From: Anoxynatronum sibiricum
Lineage (GTDB): Bacteria; Bacillota; Clostridia; Peptostreptococcales; Tindalliaceae
Assembly (NCBI RefSeq): GCF_039414295.1
Contig: NZ_JBCITM010000009.1
Coordinates: 62,001-126,000, forward strand
Direction: 5' to 3'
DNA length: 64,000 nt
Shown here: positions 16,716 to 23,024 of the stretch, piece after piece
Position numbering within the stretch: position 1 is the first letter of the stretch
Layout of the letters: each line of letters starts with the position of its first letter
The notes under the pieces: generated by a model
The model's database searches: none
Told to the model about the DNA's origin: nothing
What the model saw: the letters and a program-made list of their open reading frames with translations, nothing else
Translations under genes and position numbers: made by a program

Positions 16716-16740
16716 CAGGCCTTCCATTAAGAGAAGGCCC
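16705..16740 (-). terminator. Intrinsic terminator downstream of the phosphohexomutase gene
   Basis: The stem GGGCCTTC / GAAGGCC (16733-16740 with 16718-16724) is followed on the minus strand by GTTGTCTTTTTTG. It stands about 190 bp after the mutase stop. An extended -10 element TGCTATACT (16792-16787) lies between them, so the hairpin could instead end a short separate transcript. Confidence 0.65.
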
Positions 16741-16927
16741 TATTGAAACAAAGGGGGATGATGATCGTCGGTCGATCACTAAACTCAGTATAGCACTTCT
16801 TTTTAATAAATGGTGGTTTGTTATGGGTCCTTAACACAACTGTAATAATTGTCACATTCGTGACATTCAATCGTCATATTGATGGTTCGTTTGGTGGATC
16901 TGAAGCACTTAAACCTGCTGAATCACC

Positions 16928-18625
16928 TCATTTGACCAGCTGGTTCATGGCGGCCATCCAGGTGTCCAGCTGCTGTCGGGAAGCTTCCAGACTGCCGGTG
17001 CAGACACCAGCATAAATCTTCAGTTTGGGCTCGGTGCCCGAAGGTCGAAGCGCCACCCATCCCGCTTCTCCCAGAATCATTTTAATCACGTTGGCCGAGG
17101 GGAACCCTGCCATGTTTTCATAGTCTTCCACCGCTGTCACAGAAGTACCTCCAAGGGAACCCGGGGGATTCTGGCGAAACCGGTTCATGATGGCATCGAT
17201 TTTTTCCATGCCTTCCTTCCCCTTGAGGGTGATGGAAACCAGGTCTTCCATAAAATAGCCGTAGGTATCATAGAGCCGGAGCAGTCCTTCATAAAGACTG
17301 AGCCCTTCCACCGCGTACACCGCCGCCATTTCAGCGATGAGCAGGGCAGCCACCACCGCATCCTTATCCCGGGCATAGGTGCCGGAGAGATACCCGTAAC
17401 TTTCTTCATATCCAAAAAGAAACTGCTTTTCACCGGTGGTTTCATAATGTTTGATGCGGTCACCGATGTATTTGAACCCTGTCAGGGTGTTTTCCATTGA
17501 GGCCCCCTGGGCTTTGGCAATAACAGCTCCCATTTCGCTGGTAACGATGGTTTTCACCACCAGGCTGTTTGCCGGCAGCATGTCCTTTTCCCGGCGGGTG
17601 CGGATGATATAATCCACCAGCAGGGCGCCTGTCTGGTTGCCGGTGAGTACCACATAGTTCCCCTCCCGGTCTTTCACCAACGCGCCCACCCGGTCACCGT
17701 CAGGGTCGGTACCAATGATCAGATCGGCTCCCTCTTTTTCCGCCAGGCGGATGGCCAGCTGGAAGGCGGCTTTTTCTTCAGGGTTGGGCGATTTCACCGT
17801 GGAAAAATCCGGATCAGGCACCGCTTGGGAAGGTTCTACCAACACCCGGCGAAACCCGGCCCGTTTCAAGGCTTCCGGCACCAGTTTGGCGCCTGTGCCA
17901 TGAAGGGGAGTATACACTACCTGAAAAGTATCTGCCACCTGTTGCACTGCGTCCTGACGAAGACTCTGGCTGAGAACCGCTTCCAAATAAGCTTCATCCA
18001 TCGAGGCATCCAGCTCCTGAAGCCGACCCGATTGCCGTGCTTCAGCTTGTGGGATTACTTTCACAGCCTCGAAGCCATCGATGGCCTGAATGGCCGCTGT
18101 AATGGCATCGGCAATGGCCGTGGACACTTGGGCGCCGTCTTCCCAGTATACCTTGAATCCGTTGTACTCCGGCGGATTATGACTGGCCGTAACCACGATA
18201 CCGGCAATGGCATCACGGTTTCGAACCGCAAAGGATAACTGAGGCGTGGGGCGCAGGTCGTCAAAAATATAGGCGGTGATATGATTGGCCGCCAAAACGC
18301 AGGCTGCCTCCAGGCAGAACTCCCGGGACATGTGCCGGCAGTCGTGGGCGATGACCACCCCGCGCCGGGCGGCGGATTCTCCGTGCTGGAGAATGTAATT
18401 GGCCAGTCCCTGGGCAGCCTTGCGTACCATGTAGACATTCATCCGGTTGGTGCCGGCACCCAGAATGCCCCGAAGACCACCGGTGCCAAAGGTGAGCTCT
18501 TGAAAAAAACGGTCTTCAATTTCTTTTTCATCACCTTCAATGGCTTCCAGTTCCCGTCGGGTGGCTTGGTCAATGGCGGGGCTGGTTAACCATAACTCGT
18601 ATCGCTTTCGTGTGGATTGATCCAT
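16928..18625 (-). CDS. pgcA: Phosphoglucomutase/phosphomannomutase family (PgcA-like)
   Basis: This cytoplasmic alpha-D-phosphohexomutase interconverts hexose 1- and 6-phosphates for cell-wall and glycan precursors. The 565-residue product carries the phosphoserine loop TASHNPPEYNGFKVYW, metal loop GTDPDGDRVG, sugar-specificity loop FGYEESYGY, and phosphate-binding loop RPSGTEPKLKIY, in the family order. Length and loop sequences match the Firmicutes PgcA group rather than GlmM or AlgC. The ATG at 18625 follows GGGAGG. It is single and followed by a 350-bp gap. Confidence 0.92.
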   Translation of the reverse strand: MDQSTRKRYELWLTSPAIDQATRRELEAIEGDEKEIEDRFFQELTFGTGGLRGILGAGTNRMNVYMVRKAAQGLANYILQHGESAARRGVVIAHDCRHMSREFCLEAACVLAANHITAYIFDDLRPTPQLSFAVRNRDAIAGIVVTASHNPPEYNGFKVYWEDGAQVSTAIADAITAAIQAIDGFEAVKVIPQAEARQSGRLQELDASMDEAYLEAVLSQSLRQDAVQQVADTFQVVYTPLHGTGAKLVPEALKRAGFRRVLVEPSQAVPDPDFSTVKSPNPEEKAAFQLAIRLAEKEGADLIIGTDPDGDRVGALVKDREGNYVVLTGNQTGALLVDYIIRTRREKDMLPANSLVVKTIVTSEMGAVIAKAQGASMENTLTGFKYIGDRIKHYETTGEKQFLFGYEESYGYLSGTYARDKDAVVAALLIAEMAAVYAVEGLSLYEGLLRLYDTYGYFMEDLVSITLKGKEGMEKIDAIMNRFRQNPPGSLGGTSVTAVEDYENMAGFPSANVIKMILGEAGWVALRPSGTEPKLKIYAGVCTGSLEASRQQLDTWMAAMNQLVK

Positions 18626-18700
18626 ACTGACGCCTCCCATCTTTCATCTCTATGGTCTTATTCTACCACAGGGAGTGCTGTTCCACTCACTTTTGCGGGC

Positions 18701-18732
18701 AAAATAAAAACTCCTGAAAAATCATCAGGAGT
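18701..18732. terminator. Intrinsic terminator overlapping the flgJ-like stop codon
   Basis: An 8-bp perfect stem (ACTCCTGA / TCAGGAGT, 7-base loop) includes the TGA stop of the FlgJ-like gene. On the minus strand it is followed by TTTTATTTT, and on the plus strand by CTTTTTT, so it may act in both directions. Confidence 0.85.
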
Positions 18733-19081
18733 CTTTTTTGACGGGTGCCACGGTCACGGCTGTCAGTTGCTGGTACAGTTGCTGCGCCAGGCCGATGCCC
18801 CGGCCCTGAGCCATGGACTTGGCCAGTTCTTCATCATGCATTTCTTCAAAAATGCCCCTGGCGTGGGATTTTTCCACAAGCCCGCCTTCTTCCACCCCAT
18901 TGCGCATTTGCTTCAGCATGATATTCAGGAAGATGGCCTCAAACTCGCGACAGGCTTCCCGAAGCTTTTCCTGTTCCTCGGGGGTTCCTGCCGTTGCACC
19001 AGATGCCCCCTGGTGAATGCGGCTGTTTTCCTGAAGCTGCTGCTGCCGCTGAATTTGCAGCATGGTTTCATCAATGGTCAT
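18725..19081 (-). CDS. FlgJ-like rod-binding protein
   Basis: The 118 residues match the rod-binding N-terminal domain of FlgJ (REACREFEAIFLNIMLKQMR, then EEMHDEELAKSMAQGRGIGLAQQLYQQL). The muramidase domain present in proteobacterial FlgJ is missing, as is usual in Clostridia and Bacilli. The protein would cap or guide the growing rod. It follows flhP by about 50 bp in a flhO-flhP-flgJ operon and ends at a terminator that overlaps its stop. Confidence 0.88.
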   Translation of the reverse strand: MTIDETMLQIQRQQQLQENSRIHQGASGATAGTPEEQEKLREACREFEAIFLNIMLKQMRNGVEEGGLVEKSHARGIFEEMHDEELAKSMAQGRGIGLAQQLYQQLTAVTVAPVKKDS

Positions 19082-19131
19082 TCCATCACCTCATTCCCTC
19101 AAGAAGAAACGCCCCTCACCGGTCAACCGGA

Positions 19132-19926
19132 TTAACGGCGCAGGTTATTGGCCATTCCCATCATTTCATCAGAGGTCTGAATGGCCTTTGAACTCATTTC
19201 GTAAGCGCGCTGGGCGGTGATCATGCGCACCATTTCATCTACCACCTGTACATTGGAGGTTTCCAGGTATCGCTGGCGAATGCGGCTGGTACGCTCTTCC
19301 CCTTCCATGGGGATCTCTTCGCCGGAAGCCACTGTCTGGGCAAACAGATTTTGTCCTTTTGCTTCCAACCCCTGAGGATTCAAGAATCGAGCCATCTTCA
19401 GCGTGCCAATTTCTTCAATTTCACCATCTTCATTGATGGCGGTGATAAGCCCCATTTCCGAAACCGACAGATCCCGCAGCCCTTCACCAATCACAATGAG
19501 ATCATCAAATTCTGACATGACAAAATACCCGTCGGAAGTGACCAGCGCAGTTTCTTCTCCGTCAACACTGAGTTTGAAAGCACCGTCACGGGTATAGTAG
19601 GGCTGGCCGTCAGGGCCTTCCACCACAAAAAAGCCTTCGCCGTCGATGGCCATATCCAACGGATTATCGGTGGCTTCCAGATTGCCCTGAAGAAAAAGAC
19701 GGGCAGTGGAAGTGGGCATCACGCCATGGCCCATCTGCAGATGCACCGGACTTCCCTGGCCTTCCGCCAGATGGTTGCGGCGAATGTTGGCATACAACAG
19801 GTCTTTGAATTGCATCTGCTGTTTTTTGTAACCGGTGGTATTCACATTGGAAAGGTTGTTGGCAATCAGGTCGATGTTCAGCTGCTGGGCTTTCATACCC
19901 GTGGCGGCTGTCCAGAGTGCTCTCAT
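19132..19926 (-). CDS. flhP: Flagellar distal rod protein FlgG (FlhP)
   Basis: This is a structural protein of the flagellar rod, 264 residues long. It starts MRALWTAATGMKAQQLNID followed by NNLSNVNTTGYKKQ, the rod/hook N-terminal signature. It ends VQVVDEMVRMITAQRAYEMSSKAIQTSDEMMGMANNLRR, the matching C-terminal motif of FlgG. It lies 60 bp after flhO, which has the same architecture; the two are paralogues. Confidence 0.95.
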   Translation of the reverse strand: MRALWTAATGMKAQQLNIDLIANNLSNVNTTGYKKQQMQFKDLLYANIRRNHLAEGQGSPVHLQMGHGVMPTSTARLFLQGNLEATDNPLDMAIDGEGFFVVEGPDGQPYYTRDGAFKLSVDGEETALVTSDGYFVMSEFDDLIVIGEGLRDLSVSEMGLITAINEDGEIEEIGTLKMARFLNPQGLEAKGQNLFAQTVASGEEIPMEGEERTSRIRQRYLETSNVQVVDEMVRMITAQRAYEMSSKAIQTSDEMMGMANNLRR

Positions 19927-19988
19927 GGGTCATCCTCCATTCTTTTTCCTGAGCTTCATTACAAGCTGCCGGCATTTACATCAGGTCA

Positions 19989-21074
19989 TCACTTTCCGAT
20001 TTCGTTGATGGCCTTGCCGATGACTTCATCATAGGTGCGCACCACCCGGGAACCGGCTTCATAGGAACGCATCAGGTTGATCATTTCCACCATCTGATCG
20101 ATGGCATTCACATTGGCTCCCTCCAGAAAACCCTGGAGTACTTGTCCCTCAAAGGGAATAGGTTCCGGTTCAAGTCCCTCTTCAAACCGGTACAGGCTTT
20201 CTCCTATCTTGCGAAGATCTTTCAGATTGGCAAAGTCCACCATCTCCAACTGATCCCGCACTTCGCCATTGACCAGTACCCGGCCTTCGGGGGTGACGGC
20301 AAAATCTTCTCCGTCCACCAGAATGGAGGTGCCGTTCACACTTCCCAGAAAATAACCGTCCTGGGTGACGATATCCCCGTTTTCATTGAGGGTGAAATGC
20401 CCGTCACGTGTGTAGAACATTTCCTCGGGCTGGTCTGGCTTGTAAACCACAAAAAAGCCGCTGCCGGAAATCGCCAGATCAAGAGAATTCCAGGTTTGCT
20501 CCAGAGATCCCTGAGAGAAATCGGTGGCAAATTTTTCCAGCCGCTGGCCACTGTTCATGGTGCCGATAATGGGACCTGCCGGTCGGCGCAGCAGGGTTGC
20601 CACCGACTCTCCGTCAACCAGCACCTGGCCCCGGTTATCCACTTCCAGCTGACCCTCGGGCACCTGAATCCGGTTGCCCGAAGCGTCCAGTATGTAATTT
20701 CCGTAGCGGGCCACAATCTGGCCAGTGGCGTCCCGCTCATAGGTGCGGAGAAACCCTTCTTCATCGGGTGCGAAGGCAATGCTTTTCTGAAAACTGTTAC
20801 CCAGGCGGGTGGAAACCGCAAAAAAACCACCGGCGGTATCAAGCCGGAATCCTGTTCCGTCCTGTATCACATTAACCTGGGTATTGTTGCTGTAGGGTCG
20901 ATTGGCTTCGGTGCCGTTCAGTTTTGAGATGAGCACTTCGGGAAAAGCCTCGGTGATCACCAGGTCACGCTTATAAGCCGTGGTGTTGGCGTTGGCCATG
21001 TTGTTGGCTGCCGCATCCAGCTGCTTTTGTGAGGTGTTCATGGTTGAAACCGCGTTATAAAGTCCTCGAAACAT
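19989..21074 (-). CDS. flhO: Flagellar rod/hook-basal body protein (FlhO/FlgF-like)
   Basis: This rod protein has 361 residues, longer than FlgF of enteric bacteria (about 250) because of an enlarged middle domain. Its N-terminus MFRGLYNAVSTMNTSQKQLD leads to AANNMANANTTAYKRD, and its C-terminus has VNAIDQMVEMINLMRSYEAGSRVVRTYDEVIGKAINEIGK. The ATG at 21074 follows AAAAGGGGG; a longer frame to 21185 reads back into the leader. It stands behind a consensus sigma-D promoter and directly after mbl, as in B. subtilis. Confidence 0.93.
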   Translation of the reverse strand: MFRGLYNAVSTMNTSQKQLDAAANNMANANTTAYKRDLVITEAFPEVLISKLNGTEANRPYSNNTQVNVIQDGTGFRLDTAGGFFAVSTRLGNSFQKSIAFAPDEEGFLRTYERDATGQIVARYGNYILDASGNRIQVPEGQLEVDNRGQVLVDGESVATLLRRPAGPIIGTMNSGQRLEKFATDFSQGSLEQTWNSLDLAISGSGFFVVYKPDQPEEMFYTRDGHFTLNENGDIVTQDGYFLGSVNGTSILVDGEDFAVTPEGRVLVNGEVRDQLEMVDFANLKDLRKIGESLYRFEEGLEPEPIPFEGQVLQGFLEGANVNAIDQMVEMINLMRSYEAGSRVVRTYDEVIGKAINEIGK

Positions 21075-21170
21075 GGGAATCCCCCTTTTCGGGCAGTGTG
21101 TCGCTACCGTTTGCATCTTCCATTTGTTTGACTGAATTTCCATAGAGTGGAATGCCTTTGAGCAGATGTG

Positions 21171-21210
21171 AAAAATGCCGATCACATTCCTTCAGGGAAT
21201 TTATCGGCAT
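21171..21210 (-). terminator. Intrinsic terminator of mbl, overlapping the sigma-D promoter of flhO
   Basis: The 8-bp stem ATGCCGAT (21210-21203) / ATCGGCAT (21182-21175) is extended by inner AATTCC/GGAAT pairs and followed by TTTTTC on the minus strand. The 5' arm of the hairpin contains the -10 box of the sigma-D promoter. Confidence 0.85.
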
Positions 21211-21227
21211 TCATCAGGCTATCTTTA
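21201..21227 (-). promoter_or_regulatory. Perfect-consensus sigma-D promoter of flhO-flhP-flgJ
   Basis: TAAA (21227-21224), a spacer of exactly 15 bases, and GCCGATAA (21208-21201) match the sigma-28 consensus at every position. The start would fall near 21194, within the terminator hairpin of mbl. Confidence 0.92.
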
Positions 21228-21288
21228 ATCTTTTTCCGAAAAACCCTTCCTGCCACCCGCTTAGGGGCAACGGTAGGGAAAGACTTTT

Positions 21289-22314
21289 TCAGCGGTCGCC
21301 ATGGCGCCGGGATCCCCGGGCCTGGGCCAACACATGGATGGAGTTCAACGCTTTTCCCGTTCCCTTGGCCACACAGCTGATGGCATCTTCTGCCACAGTG
21401 ACAGGAATCCCCATGCGGGCCTGTACGTATTCGTCCAAGCCATAGAGCAGGGCGCCGCCGCCGGTCATGATGATCCCCTGATCAGCAATGTCAGAAGCCA
21501 TTTCAGGAGGCGTGCGTTCCAGCACGGAGTGGATGGCATCTGAAATGGAAGCAATGTTCTCTTCCAGAGCATCCATCATTTCTTCGCTGGTGATTTCAAT
21601 GTTCACCGGAAGACCAGAAACCAGGTTTCGGCCCCGCACATGCATGGAAACCCGCTCGGTACGGCTGACAGCTCCGCCGATGTTGATTTTCAGTTCTTCA
21701 GCAGTACGTTCACCAATCATAATGTTATGGGTTTTGCGCATGTAACGGATAATCGCCTCGTCGAACTTATCGCCGGCAATTTTAATGGAGTTGCTCACCA
21801 CGATGCCTCCCAGGGAGATCACCGCCACATCGGTGGTGCCGCCGCCAATGTCCACAATCATGTGACCCACTGGCTGGGTGATGTCCAACCCGGCCCCAAT
21901 GGCTGCGGCTATGGGCTCTTCAATAAGGTAGGTGGTGCGGGCACCGGCTTCGTTGGTGGCATCAATCACCGCCCGTTTTTCCACTTCTGTCACCCCACTG
22001 GGGACACATACAATGATTTTTGGCTTAAAGAAAAGCTTTTTACCAACGGTTTTCTGTATAAAGTATTTCAGCATTTTTTCAGTGATTTCGTAATCGGAAA
22101 TAACGCCATCTTTTAATGGACGAATGGCCACAATGTTACCTGGTGTGCGCCCCAGCATTCTGCGGGCTTCCCGGCCAACGGCCAGTACCTGATTGGAGTA
22201 TTTATCGATGGCCACCACAGAGGGTTCCTGAAGCACAATTCCCTTTCCTTTGACAAACACCAGCACACTGGCCGTTCCCAGATCAATGCCAATATCCGGA
22301 GATAATCCTAACAT
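21289..22314 (-). CDS. mbl: Actin-like cell-shape protein Mbl/MreB
   Basis: This is an ATP-dependent actin homologue of 341 residues that guides lateral wall synthesis at the membrane. It has the phosphate-1 loop DIGIDLGTASVLVFVKGKG, phosphate-2 DIGGGTTDVAVISLGG, and the adenosine loop GIIMTGGGALLYGLDEYV. The neighbouring flhO and flhP mark it as the Mbl type: in B. subtilis the order is spoIIID-mbl-flhO-flhP. spoIIID is absent; a NusG-II-domain gene stands in its place. The ATG at 22314 follows GAAGGTGGG. It has a promoter in the 160-bp upstream gap. Confidence 0.93.
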   Translation of the reverse strand: MLGLSPDIGIDLGTASVLVFVKGKGIVLQEPSVVAIDKYSNQVLAVGREARRMLGRTPGNIVAIRPLKDGVISDYEITEKMLKYFIQKTVGKKLFFKPKIIVCVPSGVTEVEKRAVIDATNEAGARTTYLIEEPIAAAIGAGLDITQPVGHMIVDIGGGTTDVAVISLGGIVVSNSIKIAGDKFDEAIIRYMRKTHNIMIGERTAEELKINIGGAVSRTERVSMHVRGRNLVSGLPVNIEITSEEMMDALEENIASISDAIHSVLERTPPEMASDIADQGIIMTGGGALLYGLDEYVQARMGIPVTVAEDAISCVAKGTGKALNSIHVLAQARGSRRHGDR

Positions 22315-22431
22315 GGTATTCCCACCTTCTGTTTTCTGATTTCTGTTCCTTCTGTTTCCTTGGTTGTTCCACGCCACGTGATTGCTGGCGGTTCCGGCAC
22401 CATCAAAGACGATGCTGATTAGCCATCTTTC

Positions 22432-22460
22432 AGTATAGCAGAAGAAAGCTCCGGGGACAA
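22432..22460 (-). promoter_or_regulatory. Sigma-A promoter of mbl
   Basis: TTGTCC (22460-22455), 17 bases, then TGC-TATACT (22437-22432) on the minus strand. Confidence 0.75.
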
Positions 22461-22476
22461 TTCCCAATTCAGCTTT

Positions 22477-22917
22477 TTAGTAAACAAGGGTGTCAATTTC
22501 AGGTGTATCTTCGGGAATTTCATCGAACTCGATGGTGATATAAAGGCGAATGGGCAGTGAGATGATCATTTGGTACGGCTCCCGGATCCATCCCATGTCT
22601 GCATGAATGGACAGGGGTGATATTTCCTGGGGCAGCCGCTGCAGGCGCACCGCGCCATCCAACACTTCCAGGGTGGCGGTAAAGTCACGGCCGCTCACTT
22701 CGATGGGAAAGTCGATGATTTCCAGTGCGTCTGTTTCTGGCATGGGGATGCGGTGAATCACCTGCCCATCCATGGTCACCACAATGGTTTTTCCATTGCC
22801 CGACGCCTCTCCCAGCATCAGGGGCACGGCAAAAAGAGCCCCGAGACTCACCAGGGCCACCAGCACAATCAGTATGATATCTCCCGGCTTCACGGGATGA
22901 AAACGCTTCAGCATCAT
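22477..22917 (-). CDS. NusG domain II-containing membrane-anchored protein
   Basis: This small protein has 146 residues with one N-terminal membrane helix (DIILIVLVALVSLGALFAVPL) and an extracytoplasmic beta-rich domain. The DMGWIREPYQMIISLPIRLYI region matches the conserved end of NusG domain II family members, which normally read GWI-C-P-G-Q..CLPNR. The cysteines of that motif are replaced here by Arg and Ser. The role is unknown. It precedes mbl, so a link to envelope growth is possible but only inferred. Confidence 0.75.
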   Translation of the reverse strand: MMLKRFHPVKPGDIILIVLVALVSLGALFAVPLMLGEASGNGKTIVVTMDGQVIHRIPMPETDALEIIDFPIEVSGRDFTATLEVLDGAVRLQRLPQEISPLSIHADMGWIREPYQMIISLPIRLYITIEFDEIPEDTPEIDTLVY

Positions 22918-22978
22918 GTGATTCCTTTCCGGCCCTTTTTCCTTCGGGGAAACGGGCTGCCACTTAGGCTACCTTCTG

Positions 22979-23007
22979 ATTATATCGAACCCCCCCGTGA
23001 AAGACAA
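22979..23007 (-). promoter_or_regulatory. Sigma-A promoter of the NusG-II gene
   Basis: TTGTCT (23007-23002), a 17-base spacer containing a run of seven G, and a perfect TATAAT (22984-22979) on the minus strand, 18 bp after the histidine-kinase stop. Confidence 0.8.
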
Positions 23008-23024
23008 GCGAAAAGGGTTTAGCA

